From Cervus elaphus (taxonomy: Eukaryota > Chordata > Mammalia > Artiodactyla > Cervidae), in assembly GCF_910594005.1 (NCBI RefSeq), contig NC_057841.1, positions 13,129,001 through 13,193,000 on the forward strand: a DNA stretch of 64,000 bases, written 5' to 3'. Below, piece by piece: positions 21,656-34,442 of this stretch; positions within the stretch are counted from its first letter, which is position 1; every line of letters starts with the position of its first letter. Under the pieces are notes generated by a model. The model did no database searches. It was not told the DNA's origin and saw nothing but the letters and a program-made list of their open reading frames with translations. The translations under genes were made by a program, and so were the position numbers.

Positions 21656-21843
21656 GGCTTTCCTGGTGGCTCTGTCCATGATGTCAGAAATACAGGTTTG
21701 ATCCCTGAGTCTGGAAGATCCCCTCAAGAAGGAAATCGCTATCCACTCCAGTGTTCATGTCTGTAGAATTCCACAGACAGAGTAGCCTGGTAGTCTGAAG
21801 TCCATGCAGTCTCAAAGAGTTGGACACGACTAAACAACTAACA
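21656..21843 (+). mobile_element. Bov-tA SINE, diverged
   Basis: Head GGGGCTTTCCTGGTGGCTCT, core CTCCAGTGTTCATGTCTGTAGA and end GTTGGACACGACTAAACAAC. About 25 bp of the tRNA-related part is missing. Confidence 0.9.
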
Positions 21844-22218
21844 AATTCACTTTCATTGAGTTAAGTAAACTATACTATTAAATTACTTCCATGTTTATTT
21901 TCTGACTTTTTAATGTAACTTTAAATTATATATGTTGCTTGAATGATATTCCAATTAGACAGTTCTACTCTAAAATATCTAAAAAAAAAAAAACTAAGGG
22001 GTTTCTTTTCCATACAGAATTGTACAGGAGTAGAAAATTACAATTTTTCTTTAAATTAAAAAAAAATACTTTCTGTGCCTTTTGGCAATATTTTTCTATC
22101 TTACAGAGGTTTTCAACCTATACTTCAAGTTGACGTGATTAATAACAATGGTATTTACAAATATATGCTTAGAAACTGCACTCTATCAATAGTGGGAATA
22201 CAGATGAAAGAACTAAAG
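21844..22218. other. Unassigned AT-rich sequence
   Basis: Two short plus-strand frames (21939-22133, 22075-22260) are low complexity (KKKKTK) and not supported as genes. Confidence 0.5.
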
Positions 22219-22470
22219 CCTGTTGTTGTTCAGTCGCTCATTCATGTTGACTCTTTGTGACCCCATGGACAGCACACCAGGCCTCCCTGTCCATCACCAG
22301 CTCCCGGAGCTTGCTCAAACTCATGTCCATCGAGTCAGTGATGCCATCAAACCATCTCATCCTCTGTCGTCCCCTTCACCTCCTGCCTTCCATCTTCCAT
22401 CAGGGTCTTTTCCAAAAGTCAGTTCTTCGCATCAGGTGGTCAAATTTGGAGCTTTAGCTTCAACAATATG
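22219..22470 (-). mobile_element. BovB LINE 3'-terminal fragment
   Basis: GTTGTTGTTCAGTCGCTCAT at the left through GGGTCTTTTCCAAAAGTCAG and the CACCTGATGCG complement at the right. About 20 bp of the tail region is deleted relative to the other copies. Confidence 0.88.
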
Positions 22471-22663
22471 CAAGCCTCGATCTCTACAAAGACAATGACT
22501 TCCACATTGCTAAATCTAATTAACATTTAATTCCAGGTTTGAAATTCCTATCTTACTTGACCAATTAGTAGCATTTGTATAACTGGCCATTCCAACTTTC
22601 CAGATCACTCATTTCCTTGGCTTCTAGAAAACCCGTTTCTCATGGTTTTCTACCTTACTGATG

Positions 22664-22861
22664 TTATGTGCTCAGTCATGCCTAACTCAGTGGCCCCGTG
22701 GACTATAGCCCACAAAGCTCCTCTGACCATGGGGTTTTTCAGGCAAGAATACTGGAGTGGGTTGTCATTTCCTCCTCCAGGGGACCTTCCCGACCCAGGG
22801 ATCGAACCCACTCCCCTGCATTGGCAGGTAGATTCATTACCATTGAGTCACCTGGGAAGCC
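22664..22861 (-). mobile_element. Bov-tA SINE
   Basis: BovA end complement at 22668, core, and head complement CACCTGGGAAGCCCC at the right. The flanks CCTTACTGAT and CCTTGCTGAT look like a 10-bp target duplication with one change. Confidence 0.92.
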
Positions 22862-22884
22862 CCACCTTGCTGATTGCTGCTTCT

Positions 22885-23365
22885 TATTCCACTTTAGTGA
22901 GTCTGTCCCATCGCAGACCCCTGAGGTGCAAGTGCTCTAGTGTTGAGCCTTCGAACGCTTTCCTCTTCCCCAGTGGGAAGCTGAATGCATCCAGTCCTTT
23001 GCCTTCAAATCCACCTACTTCCTGATGTGTACCATGATTATTTCTCCATCCTGAGATCTTCTTTTAGCTCTTGATTCATGTATCCAGCTGACAACATCAG
23101 CATTTCAATATTTAATTGGCATCTCAAATTTCACGCATCCAAAAACAAATTCTTAAACACCACCCTCTAATCTAAACTACTCTTCCTCCTGGCCTCCCTC
23201 CGTCAACAAACATTTTATTATTCCACCTTCTTGGATCAAGCCAAGAGATCATCTCTGATTCCTCTTTTTTTCACACTGCACATGTAAGAGAGTGGTCCTG
23301 CTTATGGCTCCCTGAATACTGGAGTCTTTCCCATCAAGCTGTGCTAATAGGTCAAATTTATTGTA
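22885..23365 (+). mobile_element. L2 LINE ORF2 region, decayed
   Basis: GTATCCAGCTGACAACATCAG near 23081, GGCATCTCAAATTTCACGC near 23120 and CCACCTTCTTGGATCAAGCC near 23224 follow the L2 region coding for the HLKLNMSKTELI-type stretch downstream of the CR1-clade YADD motif. No open frame survives. Confidence 0.6.
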
Positions 23366-23379
23366 GTCCCACATCCAAG

Positions 23380-23588
23380 CTTCCCTTGTGGCTCAGACGG
23401 TAAAGTCTGCCTGCAATGCAGGAGACCTGGGTTTGATCCCTGGGTTGGGAAGATCCCCTGGAAAAGGAAATGGCAACCCACTCCAGTATTCTTGCCTGGA
23501 AAATCTCATGAAGAGAGGAGCCTGGAGGGCTACAGTCCATGGCGTCACAAAGAGTCGGACATGACTAAGTAACTTCACTTTCACTTTG
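23380..23588 (+). mobile_element. Bov-tA SINE
   Basis: The head CTTCCCTTGTGGCTCAGACG, the GTTTGATCCCTGG B-box-like block, the core, and the end GACATGACTAAGTAACTTCAC. ATCCAAG is duplicated at 23373-23379 and 23589-23595. Confidence 0.95.
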
Positions 23589-23856
23589 ATCCAAGGTTCA
23601 GAAGCCGGTAAGTAGATTCATACAATGTCAGCATCCTTAGATCCATTTATTAAGTCATAGTGGCCACAATCGGTGTTTTCAGTCCTCACAATCGTCAGTT
23701 TTATGACTTAGTCTTTGTTGTTGTAAAAAGAACAGAGAAGCCCGGGCAGCATCTGAGAATGAGGTGAGAGCAGCTCTACGCTGTCTGGTTTGGGCCCGAC
23801 TCAGTTCTGCTGTTAGGTTAACCTCCGGGAGATCCTGAACTAAGGATAAAATGAAG

Positions 23857-24110
23857 GGTGGTCCAGTGGCTAAGAGTCTATCTTGCAATGCAGGAGACAC
23901 TTCGCCCCTGGTCGGGGGAAGACCCCACAGAGCAACTGAGCGCATGCGCCACGTCTACTGAGCCAACTCGCTAGAGCTGTGTCCTGCAACGAGGGGCCCA
24001 CACACTGCAGCTAGACAGCAGCCGCCGCCTGCCGCAACTAGAGAAAGTCTATGAAGACCCAGTGCAGCCAAAAATAAATAAAGTTTTTTAAAAATTAAAA
24101 AAAAAAAAAA
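23857..24110 (+). mobile_element. CHR/ART2-like tRNA-derived SINE, long form
   Basis: The tRNA-like head GGTGGTCCAGTGGCTAAGAG starts the element, then GAGCAACTGAGCGCATGCGCC, CCGCAACTAGAGAAAG and GTGCAGCCAAAAATAAATAA, ending in an A-rich tail at 24096-24111. Near-identical flanks (GATAAAATGAAG / GATGGAATGAAG) suggest the target duplication. Confidence 0.88.
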
Positions 24111-24124
24111 AAGATGGAATGAAG

Positions 24125-26094
24125 CACACCTGAATCTTTGCACAACGCCTGCAATTACTCGAGCTTCTACCTAGGAAAAGCTTACAAACAGAATCTTCCA
24201 GAACTATGTAAAACCCCAACCCCCGTCTTTGTTACAAAGGGTTACTATCCCCTGAGCACTTACAATATGTGAGTTATGTTTTTACCTCGTTCAGATGATG
24301 AGCAAACAGAAGAAAGCAATCTATGAATATACACTGAATAATAAGGCCATTAGATCTTTGGCAGCCGTCATAAATTCAACTTTTGACATAATGCCTTCAT
24401 AATCCTAAATTCACTAAGGGAGGAAATGAAAGACTCTGTGAAAAACCCTCAGAACTATTTCCATAAAAACTAAAGTTGTTTCAGGCTCCTCTTCATTGAA
24501 ATATTGTCACTTTACCTCCTGTTACATTTCTAAATGGTTCCTGCATCTTAGAAACATATGTTCATGAGTCAGTGGCTGAAAGACTCACTTCTGGGTTTTT
24601 TTTGAAACTTTAATTCTACAAATTAAAAGCAAGCATTGGGATAAAATACCATTTGTAAGTTCTGCAATGAGCATATTTTTCCTACCCAATACTAAGGATA
24701 TCTCTGTCTTCACATACCAAAAAAATGCTTCTATCAGAATTTTAATTTCAAATATCTTTATATCTTTGTTACACCTAACAGCAATTCTTGGCAAATGCCA
24801 TTGACTATAAATCACCCAGGTAATATTTACACATACAGAAAGATGAATAATCCTCTGCAAAGCTATGATTTCAGTGAAATGGCCATGAGCCCAACCCATC
24901 TTCTCTTTGATGGTCTGATTTTCTCCAATAAAATACCTATTTAATTTTTTTTTTTTAATAACCAAATTCTCAATTTACATTTGATCACAGATGACCATAT
25001 ATAATCAGTGAGGCCACAAAGGAGGGGGCTATACAAAATCCCCTCTTTGGGAAATAGTCTTGGAAGTCAGCCTAGATCTAGTTACTTAATTAAATTAAAT
25101 AATTATAATATCATAAAGCCAGTGACCAAAGCATTTGAAATGACAAATTATTTTAACAATGAAAAGTTTAAAAGGATGAATCTTTACATTTCAACTATCT
25201 TTCTCTCTCTGGATGCTTGGCAAAAGATATTACTTCAATAAAGCCTACTTAAGTGATAGCAAGTTTCTAAAATAGTACATTTCTAAAATGATGTCATAGA
25301 AATTATAGATATATATTCAAAACTCATTATTATAACATAAGGAACTTTTATAATTTTATTTCATTAAAAATACCAAAGAATAGAAAAGAAAAAAATAAAT
25401 GCTATTGAAGAGACTAGTTCTATGCTCTTTAGAGGAAAAGCAAAATAATACATTTAAGGTTTGGCTACTTAAAGGGGAAAGTGTTGTTAATAAGTTCTAT
25501 TCTTTTTACTACCTATACACTGTTCTCAACATAATCTATTAGCAGCATGAATTTTATATATGCTCTTCACCCACTGAAATAAGACTTATAGGATAATTTT
25601 CTTTAGTAATAATTGTGTCTCCATAATTTTAGGAAGATGTGGTCCCTAGGCATTCATTCATAGCACTCATCAAGAAAAAAAAAACAGGAATGGCAGTGTG
25701 TTCCCAATGTCATTTCATTTCCAGTCACTTCATTTATTTCATTTGTGAATAAGTAATATTAGATGAAAATCAGAGATGAAATTTCCTTTGAGAAATCAAA
25801 ATATATCTTCTTTGAGTATGAATACAACATTCAAGAAAATAACAGAGAAAATCAAAAGAGCTGAATACAAGAACAGCCAACTTAAATGTAAAGACTGCTT
25901 ATTTTCTTCTTTCTATTCCAAAGGCAAGAGCGGGTCACCTGAGGGGGCTCTGATTGGCTTGGTCTACAGTTGCTGGAATTGATCTGCCTGTGGTCTCACC
26001 ACCCGCTCTCGGGGTTCACTTACCCCAAAGCCTACTCCCAACCATCTCGCTAACTCCTGCCAGATTCACATTCCTAAAATACCAATGCAGCAGA
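24125..26094. other. Unassigned AT-rich sequence, about 2 kb
   Basis: The longest frame is 126 aa (24585-24965, minus), with lysine-rich low-complexity ends and no recognisable domain. I see no repeat family and no regulatory motif I would defend. Confidence 0.5.
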
Positions 26095-26290
26095 GTGGAA
26101 GGGCTCTGGAGCCAGAAAGACATTGTTTGGAATCCTGCTTCACTTACTATATCTGTGGCTTTAAAGAAATCATCTAACATTTTTGAACATCAGATTCCTT
26201 CATGTATAACATGAAGATACTGTGTAAAATGAAGCTCATTTGATTGCATAGCTGTCAAAATTGCAGATATGTATGTAATTACCTTGCACA
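26095..26290 (+). mobile_element. MIR SINE
   Basis: GGGCTCTGGAGCCAGAAAGAC near 26101, GGAATCCTGCTTCACTTACTA near 26130, CATCAGATTCCTTCATGTATAAC near 26189 and a following AAAATGAAG block match the MIR order (CTCTGGAGCCAGACTGCC, TGCCACTTACTAGC, CTCAGTTTCCTCATCTGTAAAATG). Confidence 0.88.
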
Positions 26291-29200
26291 CAGAAGCATA
26301 CTTATATGTTGAAAGTATTCCAACGATGAAGAAGAAGCTGATGGTTAAGAAGAATAAGATGATGAAGAAGGAAGAAGAGGATGAGTAGAAGAAATTTGCA
26401 TCTTCAGAAATTTGTAATGGCCATCTCTGTACAATATATAAGGACAAAATTAATGTGTGAGTTGTAAGATGCTCCATAGCTCTGTCCTGCTGCTTCTATT
26501 GAGCACAATGTCTACTACTCAAGAGGTGTATTTTTTTTCTGCTCCAGTGAGATGGGTTACTCGTCCCTAGCCTACCTGGCTCTATATTAATTTTTGCCTC
26601 AAAACCCTTTGCTCCAACCACTTCTACATCGTAGGAGAGTCTTTTGGGTTTTTAGCAACTATTCCAGTTCCACTGATTTTTTTCTTTTTTAGATTATGAA
26701 AGTGTGATAGCAGATTTACAGGAGACTTGGAAAATACAGAACAAAGTTACATGTAGTTCCACTATATATTACAATAAGTTGTTTAAGTAGATAAGATTTT
26801 TAATTGGAGTTTCAGCATCAAATGCTCAAAAATTAACAGAAAGAAAAGTAGACAGAAAAATAGAAGGATACAGTAGACCTGAAAAGTACTCTGAACCAAT
26901 TCAATGTAATTAAGGTTTATACAATTTTCACAAAACACTAGGATACAAATTCTATTCAAGTTCCCATAGACTATAAACTAGGAGACACTGGAACATATCC
27001 AGGGAGACAAAACAAGGTGCAAAAATTCCATGGTTTAAAGGTATTAAAATCCTACATAGTCTATTCTCTTATCACTGTGGAAATTCCACTGATTTTTTAA
27101 ACCTCAGCTCAGGCATCCAGACTTTTCTTTCAAGGTGTCTCTAAAATCTTGCTAAAAGAGGGGATTCAGAAGGTTTTGGCTTTATGGCAGAATTCAACTG
27201 ATCTTGTAATACAAGTAGAGGAGAGATGATGTTTCTCCAAATAGAAGTGGCCTGAGATCATTTTCAGTTGTAAAGAATTACTGCCATTATGAGTATAGCT
27301 CTAATAACTAGATGAAACCCTCATAAATTTCAAGGCTACACCCATAGTGAAGCACCATGAGCTATGTCCCCTTGTCAAGCAAATACTGAATCCAATGAAA
27401 ACACATGAAAGCCTCAAAAGAGACCCCACTGAATGATGTTATCTCCAAGGAAACTACTTTTTAAAGTTTTGGGGGGGAATGCAATTCATATAAAACATTT
27501 TTCCAAATACTCAAATACACATTGATATTTTAAATCAATATTGAAAAATTAAACAAAACTTATACAACTGTTGCATCACTAGTTTTTCAAGATTCCTTTC
27601 TAATCTAATGCTTCTGTAAAACTATGGAGAAAAGTCAGAATTAGAAACTAATTTATATGTGAGGATATTTGACAATAAAATGATTAACAACAAAATATTT
27701 AATCAAAAGTTGTAACAATACTCTATCCCACAAAAATATTAGCAAAAATGTATTCAGATGATTGTAGAAAATAGGAAAACTAGTTCTTCTCTAAGCAAGA
27801 ATATCAAGAAACATCACTGTGCATTTCAAAGCTGTGTTACACATTTATATTTTTTAAAAGAATATCTCCTTTTTATTTCTATTTAACAGCTTTGCCCACT
27901 CAACCTTCATTTCATAATTTATCTTTGCAGAAAACATAAGCAAATACTTCCCAGAGGCTATATTTTCTTCAGTTCTGTAATGACTTTCTCTAAATATCCA
28001 TTTCCTTTTATTTTATACAGGATTGTATTATTTTATGTCTCTTCTCCTCCACACTACCCAGGTAACTTACATAGAGAAATCAATATTAGTGCTAAGTTTA
28101 AAGTATACTTTTCTGCTAAGAGTGACAGGAATTCAGCACAAGGACCAGCAAAATGAAAATAATTCTAAATGCATGAGGCATGCGTAGGAGGATTTGCATA
28201 GCAATTCTACTTTATTTTTACTCTAAGAATATAAACTACTTCAAACACATTGGCTAACTCATATTCATTTGGAACTACAAGACAAGGTCTTATTATCAAC
28301 ATATTATCTTACTGTCTAAATTTAGAGTTGAAAAATCTTACCTGAGATTTGTTAGTGTACAGTTATTCTTTTTTTTTTTTTTTTACAAAACGAAATGTAT
28401 CACAAGCTCCCAGGAGAAATAATACCAGTGTGGGAAATATAAGAGGGAGGGAAGAAATCACATCTACTTTAAGAAGAAACGTCCATTCCCTCTGTTTCCC
28501 AGACCTACGGTAGTTTTGTTTTGAATCTTATAAGCAACTGTCTTTTTCTTTGCTCTGAGAACAACACAGGTTCTGCCCCAGCAGGAAAATATAAAAATTA
28601 AATAAAAAGCCACAAGGTTATTAAGCATCTTACCCTCTGGGCTGGCTGGGCTGCTCCGGCGGCTCAGTGTTACAGACACATGTGTAAACAGGAGAATTCC
28701 CTGCATCCTTTTCTCATCTGTATAGCTCTGGGGTCTAGGCCAACAGGATTATTTCCAGCATTAAGGCCACTCCGCACTAACTCGAAGAAGATTCTCATTG
28801 GTTGTGAAGTTTTATCAAAACCAATACCACAACACCCTCCGTGGATCACAAATGAGCGATCCAAAAGGAAATCGTTTTATTGTTCCCTAACTCAGCACCG
28901 TAATCCAATGCTTATACACAACCTATTTGAAATTTTACTGTGTATAATAAAGGGAGAAACACTCACCCCTTCATCATCCACCAGTGTGTTTAATGTTTAA
29001 TAGCAATTTGCATAACTTGCAGCAGTAACAGAAAAATTGGCAAAGCAAAAAGAATCTATCTGCAAAAGATTTAAAGAAAGATTATAATGCAGATGACAGG
29101 AACAATAGGAAGCATCATTGGTTCAATCTGATCTTTATTAGACTGTGCCTCAAAAGAAAAAAGAATATGTAATAAACTATTTGGGTATAGAAATCAAGAT

Positions 29201-29593
29201 ACAGCTGTATGTCAGAACCTTTGATTTCAGTCGTGTAGGCAAGAACTGTAAGCTGCAGTCTCCTGGCCCCCCAAAGAGAGCTCTCTGACCCTTGCCCTGG
29301 GGGAAAAAAAAAAACAAATGGAATGACCTTCCAGCAACATGATGCAGCTGTCAGGAAGTGTTCTGATGAATGGGTGATGGCAGACCACGAAAAAAAAAAG
29401 TTTCTCTAGTTGAATTAACAGCATAGAACGTCCAAAGTTTTTTTCAGAGGAGAGGGCAGAAGAAACACAGTCACTGTACTCTTATATTAATAAATAGCAT
29501 GAAAACAGCATTTGAAAGTTAGGGAGTTAATGTTTTCAAATGATTTTGTTCTTCTTCCCTTTTTAATCCAGAGGAATATTCTTGGCTGTATCA
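26291..29593. other. Unassigned sequence, about 3.3 kb, with purine and T tracts
   Basis: A purine-rich GAAGAAG/GATGAAG tract at 26324-26396 follows the MIR and may have grown from its tail. A T run lies at about 28370-28384 and a (A)n run at 29310-29321. The frames at 28680-29000 (106 aa) and elsewhere show no domain. Confidence 0.5.
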
Positions 29594-29811
29594 CCTGCTT
29601 AGCTGCTCAGTCATGTCTAACTTTTTGCAACCCCAGGGACTGTGGCCCGCCAGGCTCCTCTGTCCATGGGATTTCCCAGGCCAGAATACTGGACTGGGTT
29701 GCCATTTTCTTCTGCAGGGGATCTTCCCGACTCAGGGATCAAACTTGCGGCTAGTGTGTCTCCTGGATTGCAGGCAGCTTCTTCACCTGCTGAGCCATCG
29801 GGGAAGTCCCA
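29594..29811 (-). mobile_element. Bov-tA SINE
   Basis: BovA end complement GCTGCTCAGTCATGTCTAAC at the left and head complement GCCATCGGGGAAGTCCC at the right. Confidence 0.94.
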
Positions 29812-30279
29812 GCCGTATAACAGATCCGTCATCTGTTTTCCAGTGAAGAGCAACCTTTCATTCTTCCTGACACAATGGAGGGGTGACCGCTCCCCCACAG
29901 AAAGGGAACTAACCCTCTGAGGTTTCCTTTCGTCCTGTCTTTTCAGAAGATGTGCTCAGTTATGATACCCTTCTCTCACTGAACTCTCCTTTCCTCTTGG
30001 TTTTCCCCACGAGATATTAAACACCGTCAGTTCTTCGGTGAGTGTCAGGCTTGCCAATGGATCTTGCTTTCAGGTGGGTCATGTTCCCTTATAGTTAGCG
30101 TTCTCTTCTGTTTCAGGGTAAGATGACTGAAAGACCTCTTTCCAGACAAGAAGTCCACTTAATCTGCCCGCTACTCCCTTTTGCTCACCAAAGTGACTGT
30201 CTCTGAAAACACCTACTTGCCCCTCCACACACACAGGCACACGCATTCAAACAAAGGCACTATTTTTTGTTTTAATTTC
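29812..30279. other. Unassigned sequence
   Basis: Non-coding by frame analysis. It may include the 5' part of the adjoining L2, but no motif is clear. Confidence 0.45.
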
Positions 30280-31520
30280 ATAGACTCCTCTCAGCCTCCA
30301 TGCTACTTGGCATCTGTGTAGCCTTTGATATTGTTCACCACAGCACCGACGTGAAGACTTCTCGGATCTCAGCACCACATCCTCCTGGTCTCCCTTTTGA
30401 CCACTCGCTTTTCTCTCCCCTCTCTCTGGGGGTGTCCCTTTTCCCCCTCGTCCTTACATCTTTCAGTGTGCTTCATGTAAATCTATTACCTCTCTGGATA
30501 ATATCACCCATTCTAATGGTTTCAATGATCACCTTTCCTTCCAACTGATTTTCAAATATTTACATTTGGATCCAATCCTCTTCTGAGTCTCCAACACTCA
30601 TATGTATCAACACACTATACTCTGCTACTAGAAAAGATGACAATATCGCCTCAAGGTATTTAAAACTGAAATCATCATCTTTCCATGGACTAGCTGCATT
30701 GTTTGCCTCAGTAATGCCAACCTGTCTTACACTTTGCTAAAAAAAAAAAAAAAAAAAATCTTCTGGACATCATCCTTGGCTTCTATCTGTATTCAATGCA
30801 GCATCACTTGCTTTTGATTTTACTTCAGTAATCTGCCCAGTCCTCTCTCTTCCCCCTGCAACAATCCTGATTCAGGCAACCATCATAACCTGTCTGGATC
30901 ACTGCAGTGTCTTCCTAAATGATTTCTCTGCCTCCAAGCTTGTTCCTCTACATCTTTAGTAAGAGTTCATGTTGTGTGTGTTACGTCGCTTCGGTCATGT
31001 TTGACTCTTTGCGACCCAGTGGGCTGTAGCCCATCAGGCTCCTCTGTCCATGGGATTCTCCAGGCAAGAATGCTGGAGAGGGTTGCCATGCCCTCTTCCA
31101 GGGGATCTTCCTGACCCATGGATCAAACCCACATCTTTTATATCTCCTGAATTGGCAGGTGGGTTCTTTACCACGAACGCCACCTGGGAAACCCTTAGTA
31201 AGAGTTACAGTTGCTTATTTCTAATACTCCTGCTACTTGAAATTTCTAATGACTTCTAACTGTCTTATCAAATCCCTTCTTCAAAATACATTTGCCAGAA
31301 TGCAACTTTTCTTGATTAATATTTAGTCTTGTATGCCACCATCCAGTCTCTTGAGCTAGAAACAATTTTATTATTCCTAAGTCCTCGCTCCTCTTCACCC
31401 TTTGAATATAACGACACACTTTCATAGCAAATCCTAAAAGAATGTCTATTTGTCTATCTCCACTTCATTGCCCCCAGCTCTTCTGAATTCACACCAATCA
31501 GATTTACGTTTTAACACATC
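30280..31520 (+). mobile_element. L2 LINE ORF2, decayed and SINE-interrupted
   Basis: The frame at about 30324-30347 still spells AFDIVHHS, the CR1/L2 RT motif A (AAFDTVDHS in active relatives). Downstream CACTATACTCTGCTACTAG and CTGGATCACTGCAGTGTCTTCC (the LDYCNS-type block) keep the L2 order. A 20-base A run (30739-30758) lies inside. The Bov-tA at 30968-31194 splits it. Confidence 0.68.
30968..31194 (-). mobile_element. Bov-tA SINE with 12-bp target duplication
   Basis: TTAGTAAGAGTT is repeated exactly at 30956-30967 and 31195-31206. It contains the BovA complement, core and head complement CACCTGGGAAACCC. Confidence 0.96.
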
Positions 31521-31798
31521 AGTTTTTTTACTGGCAAATTTGTAAACTAAGCCAGTAAAATCTGTGTATGGAGGGCACTGTCTCAGTTGGAACTGTTAAG
31601 TGAAGGCTCTTTTGTTCCATACAGCTTTACTTTCCTTGGGGTCAGAAAGTGGAGAAGGTGTCCTGCTTTGTCCTTATGGCCAAACCTGCCTCACAAATGC
31701 TTTGTTGACTGATAGCATGGTACCTTTTAGCGTCGTAGAAACGAGGTTATCCCTCACCTCCGTCTTAGTTCAGAGACTGCAGTACCACTATGACTTAT

Positions 31799-31845
<47 letters not shown>

Positions 31846-32334
31846 CATTATGTTAACATTCCATATCCCATAAAAAGAAAGAGGCACCTAATTTAAAAAG
31901 AGGAGAAAATTCAGCCTTGGAGTTTTCATCATTTGCTGGCCAATAGCTTAAGGCACTCAGCACACATCAGTGAAAGCTGATTTTTGTGCTTATTCCAGTT
32001 TCACTTTATATGTTAGGTCTTCCCCGTGAATTCTGATATTTGCTCACCAGTATTATTTCTCTACTTCCTCCCTACGAAAAGAATTTTTATTTCTGTCTGG
32101 GGCAACAGTGTGGTCAGCTTAAAACAGCAGAACAGAAAAACACCTTATGTTACCAAGACTCCCAGTAAGAACACACTTGGCCTCACTGTACGGTTTTACA
32201 AGTGAGATGCGAGTGAGTCTGATGAACATTCTTGGGAAGCTTTGTCTTGCTGATGGGGCTGCCTCTTCATTCTTTCCTCTTCTTCCTTCCCTGAACAAGG
32301 ACAGGAGGCTCCAAGTGGAGAAGCAGTCTTCTCT
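31521..32334. other. Unassigned sequence around a CA microsatellite
   Basis: The 98-aa frame 31600-31896 is partly the repeat read as Thr-His and is not a gene. Confidence 0.5.
31801..31842. repeat. Perfect (CA)21 microsatellite
   Basis: Forty-two uninterrupted bases of CA; expected to be length-polymorphic. Confidence 0.98.
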
Positions 32335-32619
32335 TTTTTCCCTACTTATTTATTTAATTTTAGCTGCGCTGGGCCTTCACTGCGGCACAGGGCTCTCTCT
32401 GGTTTCGGGGAGCAGGGGCTTCCCGGGGCTGGCCTTCTGGCTGTGGACCAGGGGCTCTCGGGCACAGGGCTCCGTGGTTGCGGCTCCGGTCTCCAGAGCA
32501 CAGGCTGGGCAGTTGTGGCGCTCAGGCTTAGCTGCTCCGAAGCTCCTGGATCAGGGATCGTACCTGTGTCTCCTGCATCGGCAGTGGGATTCTTTACCAC
32601 TGGGCCACCAGGGAAGCCC
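32335..32619 (-). mobile_element. CHR/ART2-like tRNA-derived SINE, long form
   Basis: T-rich start, GCTGCGCTGGGCCTTCACTG near 32363, GGCTCCGTGGTTGCGGCTCC near 32467 and the head complement CCACCAGGGAAGCCC at 32605-32619. GGAGAAGC occurs on both sides (about 32318 and 32620), consistent with a target duplication. The 226-aa frame at 32147-32827 is mostly this SINE read through. Confidence 0.9.
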
Positions 32620-33109
32620 GGAGAAGCGTTCTTTAACCGATTGTAAGGTCACGGGGTCAGGACTGAGATGGAAGTCACAGTGGGAAGGGCAGGAGGAGCT
32701 GGGCCCGCGGTTGGCTCCTGTCGACTTTGGGGATGGGAGGAGAAGTCATCTGTGTAACCCACTGGCATCCGGCCTTCTTTATGAGCGTGGGAGCTGCAGG
32801 CCAATAAAGAGCTGTAACGGCATCTAACTGCAGGAACCAAGGGGAATAAGTCCTCATCAGAACAGACTTTCCTGGGGATCCTTATCACGCAGCAGAGGAA
32901 GGCTGAAGAAACCGTGAAACTGAAAACCCCCGCAGTGACCTTTATCCGCTTTTACAGCCGCTTCTCACCGTAGCTGCGAGGCCTTTCCTGATTCCCATGG
33001 AAAGAGTTGACACTACGGCCAAAGGTGGCGTTCGTGACTTATTTACAAATGTGTTTCCTCAGCGAACCGTGCATGTCTTTTTAAAAAACATTATTTTTTC
33101 TTTATGTTT
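32620..33109. other. GC-richer unassigned sequence
   Basis: Less AT-rich than its surroundings, with no gene-like frame once the SINE-derived parts are set aside. Confidence 0.45.
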
Positions 33110-33390
33110 TAAAGCAGTTTGTTTATTTCGGCTGTGCTGGGTCTTCGTTGATGCGCGCGGGCTTTCTCCTGTTGCGGTGAATAAGATCTACTCCAGCGGC
33201 CGCGGGCAGGCTCCTCATCGTGGCGGCTGCTCTTGTGGCAGAGAAGGAGCTCTAGAACGTGGGCTCAAGAGCTGTGGGGCACCGTCTTAGCTTCCCCAGG
33301 GCGTGTGGGATCCTCCCCGACCAGGGCTCGAACCCATGACCCCTGTGTTGGTGGGTGGATTCTTAACCACTGGATCACCAAAGAAGTCTT
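33110..33390 (-). mobile_element. CHR/ART2-like tRNA-derived SINE, older
   Basis: TTATTTCGGCTGTGCTGGGTC near 33123, GCAGAGAAGGAGCTCTAGA near 33239, GACCAGGGCTCGAACCC near 33320 and CACTGGATCACCAAAGAAGTC near 33368. It is more diverged than the copy at 32335. Confidence 0.86.
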
Positions 33391-34428
33391 GTAAATTTCT
33401 TAAGGATACAATGCTGTTTGTCTTCCAATCTTTTGCAAATAGGAAAATAAGTCAATGAGTAAATGAACGAAGGTATAAATGGATAGGTGAATAAATGTAT
33501 GGATGATCTATAAAGGCAATGAAGAAAACAAAATTAATGAGGGTATCTCAAGATGGGGCAACTTGTAGAGAAAATGAATTAGAAAGATATACTCTAAAAC
33601 ACTGAACTAGTGTTTGGTGATTTAAAATTTTTTCCTAATTTTTTTTTGTTTTTATAATTGAAAGAATAGTGCCAAACATTACACATGTATGCCTCTCACT
33701 GACCAAGTAAGAAAAACAGAAATATTGACAAAGTATGACAATTGGAAAAGATTTTCCTGTGGACCTCGGATTCAGCTGTTTTGTTAACTTTTAATTGTTA
33801 TGATTTTAATATCATTAACAGTAGTTGTAGGTTATCCTAAAGCAACATATAATTTCCTCAGTAATGTTTTATGAATGAAGGGACTGACATTCCCAGAGAT
33901 GTGACTTTGAGGTCTGTCTGATACCAGGGCCTCTTCTTTTTAAAATATGTTCTATCAGGGTCTGATTTACTCTTATTACATCTTTCGCCTTAACTTTTCC
34001 CTCAATTGAAAAAATACAAATGGAGCTGGCTTTGTATTACAAATTGTACGTTGTGCTTGTAAAGAAATTCTGGATACTGCGAGACAGTAATTTCCATTTC
34101 TAAAATAATGAGAGAGAAGTAATACTTTCTCTAACAGCAGTGAGTCTCACACATTGACATGCAGATTTATGTGACTGACAGACGTGGGTAGGCACAAGTT
34201 AGTTTAATAAAAGATGTGGCTTCCCCGCCTGTCTCTTGATTGATGGAGGATGTATTTGTAGAGTGACAGTGTGCTCCATGATTTTGTGCATACACGTTTC
34301 TAATCTGATTTCAAATCACCTAGTGCATTTCAATCAAAACCAAAATTGGCTTCCTTGCAAAAAAAGGACACTGTATATAAAGTGCTTAAAACAGACCCAA
34401 CATTAAATAATTAAAGCTATCGTTAGTG
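33391..34428. other. Unassigned AT-rich sequence
   Basis: A degenerate TGGA/GAAT-rich patch at 33440-33510 and a possible MIR-like block near 33870-33945 (GAGGTCTGTCTGATACCAG) are too diverged to call. Confidence 0.45.
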
Positions 34429-34442
34429 CTAATTATTTTTTA

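Noticed and set aside
23955..24143. Short frame with a hydrophobic segment as a membrane peptide
   Set aside because: It is the antisense of a CHR-type SINE and its A-rich tail.
24585..24965. 126-aa minus-strand frame as a small gene
   Set aside because: No recognisable domain, no start context or neighbours supporting it; the length is within chance for AT-rich DNA scanned in six frames.
31600..31896. 98-aa frame with a Thr-His repeat
   Set aside because: The repeat is the (CA)21 microsatellite in translation.
32147..32827. 226-aa plus-strand open frame as a gene
   Set aside because: Its middle is a CHR-type SINE read on the opposite strand; no domain, and the ends fall in unrelated sequence.
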